From the NCBI RefSeq assembly GCF_000342005.1, contig NZ_AOHO01000074.1, positions 372,001 through 436,000 of the forward strand: DNA of 64,000 nucleotides, written 5' to 3'. The notes below the pieces were generated by a model that was not told the DNA's origin, did no database searches, and saw only the letters and a list, made by a program, of their open reading frames with translations. Position numbers and translations under genes: made by a program. Below are positions 26,971 through 36,000 of this stretch, piece after piece; the first letter of the stretch is position 1, and every line of letters begins with the position of its first letter. This DNA comes from Amycolatopsis decaplanina DSM 44594 (lineage in GTDB: Bacteria > Actinomycetota > Actinomycetes > Mycobacteriales > Pseudonocardiaceae).

Positions 26971-27019
26971 CTGGCAGGATTTTGATGCACAACGACAGAA
27001 CTGCCACTTCTGGCAGGAT
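26971..27019. promoter_or_regulatory. Candidate operator for the GlxA-type regulator
   Basis: Inverted repeat CTGCCA-cttc-TGGCAG at 27001-27016, plus the direct repeat TGGCAGGAT at 26972-26980 and 27011-27019, 39 bases apart (about four helical turns). It sits between the regulator start and the divergent small gene at 27044, the expected place for autoregulation. Confidence 0.5.
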
Positions 27020-27043
27020 GCCGAGCGGCGCAAAATTACTGCC

Positions 27044-27187
27044 ATGACCGCAATCATCGTCACCCTCGCCCTGATCGCCCTCGTCACCTACCTGCTGGAG
27101 CGCAACCACACGCGGCAGGGCCGCCCGACCGCGTCCGGCGGCGACCCGCTCGGCCGCCCCTTCTGGAGAGGCGGTGCCATGGTCTGA
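27044..27187 (+). CDS. 47-residue single-span membrane protein
   Basis: ATG at 27044 to TGA at 27187. Residues 3-18 (AIIVTLALIALVTYLL) form one membrane helix, followed by a polar, arginine-rich tail containing GRPFWRGGAMV. It is divergent from the GlxA-type regulator across a short shared operator region, which suggests co-regulation. There is no strong ribosome site; the helix and clean third-position GC bias are the support. Confidence 0.5.
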   Translation: MTAIIVTLALIALVTYLLERNHTRQGRPTASGGDPLGRPFWRGGAMV

Positions 27188-27516
27188 GCTCCCTCGACTC
27201 GCCGGACCGCTCACCACCCTGGAACAAACTGCCGGCCGGAACCTGAGGTCACTGCGGGCCGGAGAACCGCAGTTCAACAGGGCACTCTGCGAGAAACTCG
27301 GCCGATCTCCTGACCGTCCGGTGTCACGAGCGCCACGTTCCCCGCCGGGATCGCCGACGAAGCCCGCATCCGCCGAGGTCAGACCCACAATCAGCGGTTT
27401 AAACCTCTCCGCCCGCATTTTCTGCCGGTTACCAGTTTTCTGGTTAGGGTGCAGTGGTGCAAACGGGTTAACTCGGGCGGAAGGAGATCGCGCTGTCATC
27501 GGCGCGTGGCTGAAAC
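27188..27516. other. Leader and promoter region of the BCCT transporter
   Basis: 329 bases without a supported gene. The AT-richer segment 27400-27460 (GGTTTAAACC near 27398, then GTTACCAGTTTTCTGG) is the probable promoter zone. An AAGGAG at 27481-27486 is about 30 bases before the transporter ATG, too far to serve it directly. Confidence 0.5.
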
Positions 27517-29262
27517 ATGAGTTCGCAGGACGGCAAACAAGCGGAAGAAGAGGTTGTCGCGGAGACCGCGGCGGACCTCGCCCACGCACCGGACACGACA
27601 GGTCCGGGCCACCCGCCCGATGAGCACGTCCCGCTCGACCTCGCCGCCGAACGACCCGCCGCGACCGACCGGACGGTTTTCGGTGTGGCGGCGGTGCTCG
27701 CGCTCGCGATCATCGTCTGGGGTGTGCTCTCCCCGGACAGCCTGGCGAATGTCGCGTCGACCCTGCTGAACGACGCCGTGATCCCCTACGGCGGCTGGGC
27801 CTTCGTGCTGACCGCGAGCGGTTTCGTGCTCTTCGCGGTCTGTCTGGCCATAAGCCGCTACGGCCGGATCCCGCTGGGTGGGGACAAGGAACTGCCCGAA
27901 TTCCGGACGTCGTCGTGGATCGCGATGATGTTCAGCGCCGGCATGGGCATCGGCCTGATGTTCTTCGGCGTGTACGAACCGGTCTCCCACCTCGCGAGCC
28001 CGCCTCCGGGCACCGCGGCCCCGAATTCCGACGAAGCCGTCCACACCGCGATGGCGACGACGTTGTTCCACTGGACCGTGCACCCGTGGGCGATCTACGC
28101 CGTCGTCGGCCTCGCGATCGCCTACAGCACCTTCCGCAAGGGCCGCAGCCAGCTGATCAGTTCGGTGTTCGCGCCGCTGATCGGCAAGCGGCGCACCGAA
28201 GGCCCGCTGGGCAAGGCGATCGACATCATGGCGATCTTCGCCACCCTGTTCGGTTCGGCCGCCTCCCTCGGACTCGGCGCGCTCCAGGTCGGTGGCGGTA
28301 TGGGTGCCGTCGGCTGGATCGACAACCCCGGCCGCGGCCTGCTGGTCGCGATCATCGCGATCCTCACCATCGCGTTCATCGCCTCGGCGGTGTCCGGTGT
28401 GGCCAAGGGGATCCAGTGGCTGTCGAACATCAACATGGTGCTCGCCGCGGTACTCGCGGTGTTCGTGCTGGTGGTCGGGCCGACCGTGCTGATCCTCAAC
28501 ATCGTGCCGGGCGCGATCGGCGACTACTTCCGCGAACTGGCCGAGATGTCCGGCCGCACCGGGATGACCGGCGGCGACGAGATGCAGACGTGGCTCGGCG
28601 GCTGGACGGTCTTCTACTGGGCGTGGTGGATCTCGTGGACGCCCTTCGTCGGCATGTTCATCGCGCGGATCTCCCGCGGCCGCACCATCCGTCAGTTCAT
28701 CTTCGGTGTCATCGCGATCCCGAGCGTCGTGAGCCTGATCTGGTTCGCGATCTTCGGCGGAGCGGCGATCAGCAGGCAACGGGCGGGGACGGACATCGCG
28801 GGCGCGGGCAGCGCCGAGTCGGCGACGTTCAAACTGCTGGAAACCCTGCCGTGGTTCGTGCCGATCGCGATCCTGGTGATGATCCTGGTGTCCATCTTCT
28901 TCGTCTCCGGCGCGGACGCGGCGTCGGTGGTGATGGGCACCTTGTCCCAGCGCGGAAGCGTGCACCCGAGCAAGAACGTCGTGATCTTCTGGGGCGTGCT
29001 GATGGGCGCCGTCGCGGCGGTGATGCTGCTGGTCGGCGGGGACAAGGCGCTGACCGGGTTGCAGAATCTCACGATCCTGATCGCGGTGCCGTTCGTGTTC
29101 GTGATGGTCGGGTTGTGCGTATCGGTCTGGAAGGACCTGCGCAACGACCCGCTGATGAAGCAGGAAGACGCGATGATGCTGTCGCTGAAGGAACTGCACG
29201 AGGAACGCACGAACGGCCATGGCCGCCGTCGCATCCTCGGACGGGCGAAGCAGCGCTCCTGA
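27517..29262 (+). CDS. BCCT-family betaine/choline/carnitine-type transporter
   Basis: 581-residue sodium- or proton-coupled secondary transporter with about twelve membrane helices. The long acidic N-terminal tail (about 55 residues) and basic C-terminal tail (GHGRRRILGRAKQRS) are the parts that sense osmotic strength in BetP-like members. Substrate-site signature WTVFYWAWWISWTPFVGMF lies near 370-388 and the glycine-rich MGIGLMFFG helix near 145-153. Likely imports glycine betaine or a related trimethylammonium osmolyte. The stop is followed by a long bidirectional hairpin. Confidence 0.93.
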   Translation: MSSQDGKQAEEEVVAETAADLAHAPDTTGPGHPPDEHVPLDLAAERPAATDRTVFGVAAVLALAIIVWGVLSPDSLANVASTLLNDAVIPYGGWAFVLTASGFVLFAVCLAISRYGRIPLGGDKELPEFRTSSWIAMMFSAGMGIGLMFFGVYEPVSHLASPPPGTAAPNSDEAVHTAMATTLFHWTVHPWAIYAVVGLAIAYSTFRKGRSQLISSVFAPLIGKRRTEGPLGKAIDIMAIFATLFGSAASLGLGALQVGGGMGAVGWIDNPGRGLLVAIIAILTIAFIASAVSGVAKGIQWLSNINMVLAAVLAVFVLVVGPTVLILNIVPGAIGDYFRELAEMSGRTGMTGGDEMQTWLGGWTVFYWAWWISWTPFVGMFIARISRGRTIRQFIFGVIAIPSVVSLIWFAIFGGAAISRQRAGTDIAGAGSAESATFKLLETLPWFVPIAILVMILVSIFFVSGADAASVVMGTLSQRGSVHPSKNVVIFWGVLMGAVAAVMLLVGGDKALTGLQNLTILIAVPFVFVMVGLCVSVWKDLRNDPLMKQEDAMMLSLKELHEERTNGHGRRRILGRAKQRS

Positions 29263-29270
29263 GTCCCAGG

Positions 29271-29329
29271 AAGTACATGAAGGCCCCCATCCTTGCGCCT
29301 AGCTACAGGATGGGGGCCTTCATGTACTT
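29271..29329. terminator. 23-bp-arm bidirectional terminator
   Basis: Perfect 23-base arms (AAGTACATGAAGGCCCCCAT...) around a 13-base loop between convergent genes. The right arm touches the last base of the AhpD-like stop codon. Long enough to be a repeat element as well as a terminator. Confidence 0.85.
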
Positions 29330-29805
29330 CAGTGGTGGGCGTACTGGCCCGGCGTGTAGTCGCCGGCGGGCTGCCGGGTGATGACGTTCAGCCGGTTGAA
29401 GGCGTTGATGAGCGCGATCTGGGTCACCAGCGCCATGAGCTGCTCGTCGTCGTAGTGCTTGGCGGCGGCCTCCCACACCTCGTCGGTGACGCCGGCGCTG
29501 TCGGCGATGCGGCAGCCGGCCTCGGTGAGTTCCAGCGCGGCGCGCTCGGCCTCGGTGAAGACCGTCGCCTCCCGCCAGCACGCGACCAGGTTCAGCCGGA
29601 CGGCCGTCTCCCCCGCTTCCGCGGCGTCCTTGGTGTGCATGTCGAGGCAGCCGGCGCAACCGTTGATCTGGCTGGCCCGGATGTTCACCAGTTCCCTTGT
29701 CGCCGCAGGGATTTCACTGCCTTCGAGGAGCCTCCCCGCCGCCACGAGATGCTTCACCAGCTTCGGCGCGAGAGCGGTCTTGAAGACTTCCAGCCTTGCC
29801 TGCAT
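29329..29805 (-). CDS. AhpD-like carboxymuconolactone decarboxylase family protein
   Basis: 158-residue peroxidase-like protein with the AhpD CxxC motif: C50 and C53 in NGCAGCLDMH, with H57. GAGAAGGAG precedes the ATG. It follows the SigJ gene by 28 bases, the classic arrangement in which an ECF41 sigma factor drives a gene of the carboxymuconolactone decarboxylase/oxidoreductase/epimerase type. Role inferred as peroxide or disulfide stress defence. Confidence 0.92.
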   Translation of the reverse strand: MQARLEVFKTALAPKLVKHLVAAGRLLEGSEIPAATRELVNIRASQINGCAGCLDMHTKDAAEAGETAVRLNLVACWREATVFTEAERAALELTEAGCRIADSAGVTDEVWEAAAKHYDDEQLMALVTQIALINAFNRLNVITRQPAGDYTPGQYAHH

Positions 29806-29833
29806 GGGATTTCTCCTTCTCGTCGGTGTTCAC

Positions 29834-30697
29834 TTACTTCGACGAGGAGGACTCCCGGGAGGTAACACCCATGGCCGCGAGGCGACGCGGGTCACTCACG
29901 GAGTCGATTCCGACGATGCGGCCGTCCACGATGGTGCAAGTCATGACGCCCAGCAGCTTGCCCGTCCTGCTCCACGACACGACCCCCGGCTTGCCGTCGA
30001 CCAGCGCGGCACGCGTGCTGACGGCGGCGCGAGCCCCGCGCTGGACCCGCGTGGCCACCTCGGCCGCGCCCAGCCGCACGATCTCGCCGTGCCGCGTCCG
30101 CGAACGCCACGTCACATCGGGGTCGAGCATCTCCAGCAGGCCCTCGAAGTCCCCTTCGCGCGCGGCCGCGAGGAACGCGTCGACGACGGCACGCTGCTGG
30201 GGCTCGTCGGCCGGAGGCTGTCCCCGCACCTTCCGGCGGGCGCGGCTGGCGAGCATCTTGGCCGCGTCCGCGGACTTGCCGAGGATTTCGCCGACCTCGG
30301 CGAACGGGACCGCGAACAGGTCGTGCAACACGAACGCCAGCCGCTCGGCCGGGCCGAGCGTGTCGAGCACCACGACCAGCGCCACCCCGACCGATTCGGC
30401 GAGCAGCGCGTCTTCCTCCGGCGAGTCCTCGAGCACCAGCAATTCGGGCGGCTCGTCGTAGGAGTCCTCGGGGCGGGTCTTGCGGGAGCGCAGGACGTCG
30501 ATGCAGACGCGGCCGACGACGGTGGTCAACCAGCCGGACAGGTTGTCGATCGTGTCGGCGTCCTGGCGGGCCAGTCGCAGCCAGGCCTCCTGGACGGCGT
30601 CTTCGGCGTCCGCGCGCGAGCCGAGCATCCGCTGGGCCACGGCCACCAGCCGTCCACGCTGCTCCTCGAACGCGCTGGCCAGGGCTTCGCCGGTCAT
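29834..30697 (-). CDS. sigJ: ECF41/SigJ-type RNA polymerase sigma factor
   Basis: 287-residue ECF sigma factor: region 2 (RMLGSRADAEDAVQEAWLRL, about 23-42), region 4 (LAFVLHDLFAVPFAEVGEIL, about 124-143) and a fused SnoaL-like C-terminal domain (about 165-280) that in ECF41 members controls activity in place of a separate anti-sigma factor. The ribosome site AAAGG, seven bases before the ATG, lies inside one arm of a long palindrome, suggesting translational control. I did not find the ECF41 TGTCACA-type promoter upstream by eye. Partner gene: the AhpD-like protein immediately behind. Confidence 0.93.
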   Translation of the reverse strand: MTGEALASAFEEQRGRLVAVAQRMLGSRADAEDAVQEAWLRLARQDADTIDNLSGWLTTVVGRVCIDVLRSRKTRPEDSYDEPPELLVLEDSPEEDALLAESVGVALVVVLDTLGPAERLAFVLHDLFAVPFAEVGEILGKSADAAKMLASRARRKVRGQPPADEPQQRAVVDAFLAAAREGDFEGLLEMLDPDVTWRSRTRHGEIVRLGAAEVATRVQRGARAAVSTRAALVDGKPGVVSWSRTGKLLGVMTCTIVDGRIVGIDSVSDPRRLAAMGVTSRESSSSK

Positions 30698-30702
30698 GTC
30701 GA

Positions 30703-30758
30703 TACCTTTCTCGCGCCGAACCCGTCATGGACATGACGAACGCGGCGCGAGAAAGGTA
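30703..30758 (-). promoter_or_regulatory. Nested palindrome covering the sigJ ribosome-binding site
   Basis: Sixteen-base perfect arms (CGGCGCGAGAAAGGTA at the sigJ side) around a 24-base loop that itself contains the palindrome GTCATG-GA-CATGAC. In the sigJ mRNA the arm nearest the gene holds AAAGG, so the folded leader would bury the ribosome site. As DNA it could equally be a repressor operator. Confidence 0.6.
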
Positions 30759-30865
30759 ACCGACCGCAAGCGGTGGAGACGTCGGTGCAGGGCTCGAAGG
30801 CGTGACTCGCGTGATCAGAGACGTGACTCGCGTGACTGGACGCCGCACTCGGGCATGCGGAGTCT

Positions 30866-30899
30866 GATCACGTGAGTTCCGCCCCTGATCACGCGAGTG
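30866..30899. repeat. Intergenic repeat, copy 1
   Basis: 34 bases, starting GATCACGTGAGTTCCGCC, about 80% identical to 43164-43197 behind the ebo operon. Shorter related ACGCGAGT/ACTCGCGT blocks fill 30797-30860. Confidence 0.55.
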
Positions 30900-30925
30900 C
30901 GGTGTCACGTCACCCAGGCAGAAGC

Positions 30926-30968
30926 GAAGGGGTCCTTCCCCGCATCGCATACAGGGAAAGACCCCTTC
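30926..30968. other. Imperfect 15-bp-arm hairpin
   Basis: GAAGGGGTCCTTCCC pairs with GGGAAAGACCCCTTC (one mismatch) across a 13-base loop, downstream of the cupredoxin gene. Probably a secondary terminator. Confidence 0.5.
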
Positions 30969-31014
30969 ACCGCACTCGACATGGCAACCGGCGGCAGGTC
31001 GCGTACGAAGGTGC

Positions 31015-31044
31015 GGCCCGCATTCAGAGGACTGAATGCGGGCC
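31015..31044 (-). terminator. Hairpin terminator after the cupredoxin gene
   Basis: Perfect 13-base arms (GGCCCGCATTCAG) with a four-base loop, 12 bases beyond the stop codon at 31057. It closes the long minus-strand run that starts at the ROK gene. Confidence 0.75.
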
Positions 31045-31056
31045 TTCACCATCAGC

Positions 31057-32940
31057 TCAGACGTCCCGGATGGGCGTCTTCACGACCTTCTTCATGCCGG
31101 GGCTCTTCGTCTCCGGCCGCTTCTGTGGCTCAGGCTCGGCGGTCGAGCCGCCGATGCCGGAGTCGATCGCCGCCGTGACGATCAGGTTCCGCTCGTCGGA
31201 CGAGATGATCTCGCGGTCGAGGAGTTCCTGGGTCACGGCCCGCACGTAGGTCACGAACTGGTCGTTCGACGAGTAGTCCGACTCGTCGTCGATCACGTCG
31301 TTGATCGTGCAGCCGTTGCCGGTGTCGCGGTTCTCGACCTGGCTGTCCGCCGTCCCGAGGATCACGGTGTCCCGGACGTCGGAGTCCGGGCAGGCGTCCG
31401 GGCCCGGCGGCGCGGCGACGATGGTGAACGCGCCGCCCTGTTCCGCCGAGACGTTGCCCGCCTTGTCCGACGCGCGGTAGGTCAGCGTGTGCGTGCCGAG
31501 CGCGGTCACCTTCACCGGCACGGTGTAGACCGTCCAGGCCCCACCGTCGAGTTTGTACTCGATCTTGTCGACGCCGGACCCGGTGTCCGTCGCGGTCAGG
31601 TTGATGGTCGCGTCCTCGATGTACGACCAGCTTCCGTCCAGATCACCGCTCACCACCACCGAGACGACCGGTGCGGTACTGTCGTCGCCTTCGACGATGG
31701 TGAACGTCGCCGTGCCTTCCGCCGAGACGTTGCCCGCCTTGTCGGTCGCCTTGTAGTTCACCGTGTGCGCGCCGACGACGGTCAGCGCGAGCGGCGCCGA
31801 GTACGTCAGCCAGGGGCCACCGTCCAAATTGTACTCGACCTTGCCGACACCCGAACCGGCGTCGGTGGCCGTGAGGGTCACGGTCGCCTTGCCGACGTAG
31901 TTGCCCGCGGCGTCCTTGGTACCGGTCACCTCGGACGTCACCGTCGGCGCGGTGGTGTCACTGCTGACGATCGTGAAGTGCGCCATGCCCTCCGGCGAGA
32001 CGTTGCCCGCCTTGTCCGAGGCGCGATAGGAGACCATGTGCATCCCGGGTGCGGAGACCGCGACCGGAGCGGTGTACGCGGTCCACGCGCCTTCGTCCAC
32101 TTTGTACTCGACCTTGTCGACGCCGGAGCCGGCGTCGGTGGCGGTGAGTTTCACGGTGGCGGTGTCGAGGTAGTTGCCCGAAGCGTCCTTGTTCCCCGTC
32201 ACCTCGGCCGTCACCGTCGGCGGTGTCGTGTCGCCGGGCTGCCCGGTGACGACGCTGAACGACGACATCCCTTCCGGCGAAACGTTGCCCGCCTTGTCCG
32301 AAGCGCGGTAGTGGACCATGTGCGAACCGGCGGCGGAGACCACGACGGGTGCCGTGTAAGCCGTCCAGGCGCCGCTGTCGAGCTGGTACTCGACCTTGTC
32401 CACTCCGGACTGACTGTCCGAAGCGGACAGGTTCACCGTCGCGGAACCGACGTAGTTCCCGGCGGTGTCCTTGGTGCCGGTCACGTTCGCGGTCACGGTC
32501 GGCGGGGTGGTGTCCGCACCGCCGCCGTCGGTGACGACGAGCTCACCGACCATCTTGCTGTGCCCCTGGATCGTGCAGTAGTACCGGTACTTCCCGGGCG
32601 TCAGCGTCACCGTGGCCTGGTGCTCGCCGTTCTGCTCGTCGTAGGGGTTGGCGAGGATGTTGAGGTTGACGTCATGGTTGTAGCCCTCGGTCGAGGTGTC
32701 GAACGTCAGCGTGTGCGACATCGTCGAGCCGAGCGCTTCGGTGTTCTTGAACAGGATCGTGGTCTCACCGGCCACCGCGGTGGACGGCGCGCTGAGGTAG
32801 TGGTCGGTGCTGGCGCCCGCGGTCCATTCCAGGGTCTGGACGGGTGCGGCGACGGCGGGGGCGGACGAGCTCGGTAGCACCAGGCCCAGTATCGCGAGCG
32901 CCGCGGCGAGCAGCGCCGCGACGAGGGTTCTTGGGGACAT
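31057..32940 (-). CDS. Secreted cupredoxin with four OmpL47-type repeats and a Cys-pair C-terminal domain
   Basis: 627-residue exported protein. Signal peptide 1-32. Residues 35-137 form a plastocyanin-like copper domain with a complete type 1 site: H76 (SHTLTF), C122, H127 and M130 (YYCTIQGHSKM). Four tandem Ig-like OmpL47 repeats follow (about 140-490), each opening with DTT/DSTxP and containing VDKVEY or similar. Residues about 515-597 form a domain with two cysteines (CPDSD, GNGCTINDVIDDES) that is clearly shared with the neighbouring 1321-residue protein. It is the last gene of the run; the laccase and sugar dehydrogenases beside it suggest the cupredoxin carries electrons for them, which is inference. 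Confidence 0.9.
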   Translation of the reverse strand: MSPRTLVAALLAAALAILGLVLPSSSAPAVAAPVQTLEWTAGASTDHYLSAPSTAVAGETTILFKNTEALGSTMSHTLTFDTSTEGYNHDVNLNILANPYDEQNGEHQATVTLTPGKYRYYCTIQGHSKMVGELVVTDGGGADTTPPTVTANVTGTKDTAGNYVGSATVNLSASDSQSGVDKVEYQLDSGAWTAYTAPVVVSAAGSHMVHYRASDKAGNVSPEGMSSFSVVTGQPGDTTPPTVTAEVTGNKDASGNYLDTATVKLTATDAGSGVDKVEYKVDEGAWTAYTAPVAVSAPGMHMVSYRASDKAGNVSPEGMAHFTIVSSDTTAPTVTSEVTGTKDAAGNYVGKATVTLTATDAGSGVGKVEYNLDGGPWLTYSAPLALTVVGAHTVNYKATDKAGNVSAEGTATFTIVEGDDSTAPVVSVVVSGDLDGSWSYIEDATINLTATDTGSGVDKIEYKLDGGAWTVYTVPVKVTALGTHTLTYRASDKAGNVSAEQGGAFTIVAAPPGPDACPDSDVRDTVILGTADSQVENRDTGNGCTINDVIDDESDYSSNDQFVTYVRAVTQELLDREIISSDERNLIVTAAIDSGIGGSTAEPEPQKRPETKSPGMKKVVKTPIRDV

Positions 32941-33008
32941 CGCAGGGAAACCTTCCGTACAGGGAGACCGGCCGGGCGCGAGGGAGGCGCGCCCGGCCGG
33001 TTTTCGCG

Positions 33009-36000
33009 CTACAGCTGCCGCACCCGGATGTTGCGGAACTCCATCACGTCGTTGTCGCTGTGGTTCTGCAGACCGATGAACCCGCTGACGAACTGCCGGA
33101 AGTCGGTCGACGGGTCACCGGCGCGCGAGGATTGGATGCCCGGCGCGTTCTCGAACTCGTTGATCACGACACCGTTGCGGATGATCGTGTACTTCTGCCC
33201 GACGACCTTGACCTCGTACTCGTTCCAGGTCCCCTTCGGCTTCACGCCCGCCTGGTCCAGCGGCCGCGGGTCGAAGTTGTAGATCGACCCGGTCTTCTGC
33301 GGTTCACCGGTGGCCCCGTCGTACAGCTGGACCTCGTGACCGCAGTAGATCGCGACCCAGGCCTGCGACGTCCTCGCCGAGCCGACCGTGCCGCAACTGC
33401 CCGGCGGACGCTGCTCCAGCGGAGTGCGCGGATCCGGGAACCGGACGAACACACCGCTGTTGGCACTGCCGGTCGGCGCGATGTCCTTGAACTGCAGCTT
33501 CACCGAGAAGTCGCCGAACTGCCGCGCCGAGTACCACAGCATGCCGAGCCCGCCGGAGGGTCGCAGCGACCCGTCCGGCTGGATCGCGAACTGCCCGGAC
33601 GGCGCCTGCGACCAGTTGCGGAACGACGCGGCCGTACCGTCGTAGATCGCGTCGTAGCCGGTGACGCCCGGGTTGCCGATGGGCGACGCGGCGGCCGCGG
33701 CGTTGATCTTGTCCGACTCGGCCGCGTTCAGCACGCCGAGGTCACCGAGCCGGTCCACGGCCTGGGTGACGTGGTTGACGAAACCGGCGTGGGAGGTCCA
33801 CGTGCTCTCGTCGTCGATCATGTCGTCGACCGTGCAGCCGCCACCGGCGTTCCGGTTGGTCACCCCGGTGTCGGTGTCACCGATGGTCACCGTGGCACCG
33901 GAATCCGGCACGAGACACCCGACGCTGACCGAGTTCCGCGTGGTCACCGTCTCGCCGTCCGCGTAGGTCACGGTCAGCTTGGCGGTGTACAGACCCGTGC
34001 GCGGGTAGGTGTGCCGCGGGTCGGGCTGGGTCGAGATCGTGCCGTCGCCGAACTCCCACTTGTAGGAGACACCGCCGGACTTCGACCCGGTGAAGGCCGC
34101 GGTGAGCGGCTTGTTCTGCACCATCGTCGACATCGCCGCCGCGGACGGGGTGGCCTCGCCGCCGATGTAGCTGATCTTCACCAGCTTCTGGTTGTCCTGC
34201 AAGGTGAAGAAGCCGCTGCCGTAGTCGAGCGCGTACAGCGCGCCGTCCGGGCCGAACTCGGCGTCCATCCAGCTCTGCAGCTTCTGGTCGCCGCCACCGG
34301 TCGGGATGATCTGCCGCACGGTCTCGGCGAACACCGGCGGATCCTGCTTGGGCACGCCGTTCGGGTCGACGGTGACCGCGATCCGGTTCTGCCCGTTGCT
34401 CTGGTCACCGATGAACCACTTGTCGTTCCAGTACGACGGCCACGCCACACCGCTGTTGGTGTTGACCAGATCGCGGTGGTACGTCGGCCCGGTCATGACC
34501 GCCTGGCCGCCGCCCTTGAGATAGGGCTGCGTGTAGGTGGCCTCGGCCGCGTTGTACGACGGGACGGAGCTGTTGGGACGGTTGGGGAACACCGGCCCGC
34601 CGCCGTCCGGCGAGTACCAGATCATGTTCTTCTTGACCGGCGGAAGGTTCACCAGGCCGGTGTTGCGCGGCGAGGTGTTGACCGGGTTGTCGCAGTCGTA
34701 CCAGCCGGTGAGGACCGCGGCGTCGGTGCTGCTGCGGTCACGGTAGGGCTGCTTGTTGCCCATGCAGTACGGCCAGCCGTGGTTGCCCGCCTCGGTGATG
34801 ATCGTGGCGGTCTCGTACTTGGCCGGGCCGAGTTCCGGGCTCGGCGAAGACGCGTCCGGACCGACCCACGCGGCGGTCAGCCAGTTGGTCTTCTTGTCGA
34901 CTTGCAGACGCGAGATGTTCCGCACGCCCATCACGTAGATCTCGGGCCTGGTCTTGTTCCCGGGGTCGTTGGCTTCGGGGAACAGGTTGCCTGCCGGGTT
35001 GGTGTAGGTACCGTCGGCCTCGGGGTGGATCCGCAGGATCTTCCCGTTGAGGTCGTTGGTGTTACCGGCGGTACGGCGCGCGTCCTGGAACGAGAAGCCC
35101 TTGTAGTCCTGGGTCCAGTTGTTGCCGGAGTACCCGTTGGAGCCCTGCGACGAGTTGCTGTCACCGGAACCGATGTAGAGGTTCCCGTCCTTGTCGAAGG
35201 CCATGCCGCCGCCGGCGTGGCAGCAGCTGTGGATCTGGACGTCCCAGGACAGCAGGTCCTTGCGGGTGGCCTGGTCCAGCGTCTGGTTCTTCAGGTCGTA
35301 GGTGAACCGGGAGACCGTGCGCTTGCCGATCCGCTTGTCGCGGTCGATCGACTCGTGCGGCATCCAGTAGGCGTACATCCAGCCGTTCTCGCTGAACTTC
35401 GGGTCCAGCTCGAGCCCGAGGAGACCTTCCTCGTTCTTGACCAGTTCGTCGCCGCTGCCGCGGTTGCCCATCACCTTGAGCGTGGTGAGCAGTTTCGGCT
35501 TCTTGGTGACCGGGTCCCACTGGTGGATCGTGCCGCAGCCAGCGCCGATCTCGGGGTTGGTCCAGTCGTTCGGCGCGGGCACCACGTTGCCGGCACAGGC
35601 CGCGCGGCCGATGTAGAAGACCCGGCCGTTGGGCGCGATGGTCAGGCCGTGCGGCTCGCCGATCTGGTCCATCTGGCCGGGCTGGTTCTTCGCGGTCAGG
35701 CGTTCGACCTTGTAGTTGGCCGCGATGCCCGCCTTGCAGTCACCGCGCACCATGCCGGTGGTCCACTTCAGCGCGCCGAGGATGTGGCCGCGGAACTGGG
35801 CTTCGCCGTAGCTCGCCTCGGTCCGGCCCATCCCGGTGTAGAAGGAGCGGCCTCCGTCGTAGTCACGGCACCACGAGATCGGGTGGAAGGCGCCGTTCGC
35901 GCCGACTCCCGGCTTGTAGGTCGATTCCTCGACCTGCGCGACGGTGTGCACCGTGCCGACCGGGTTGACCTCCCAGTTGAGCCACCGGTCGGTGCGGACC

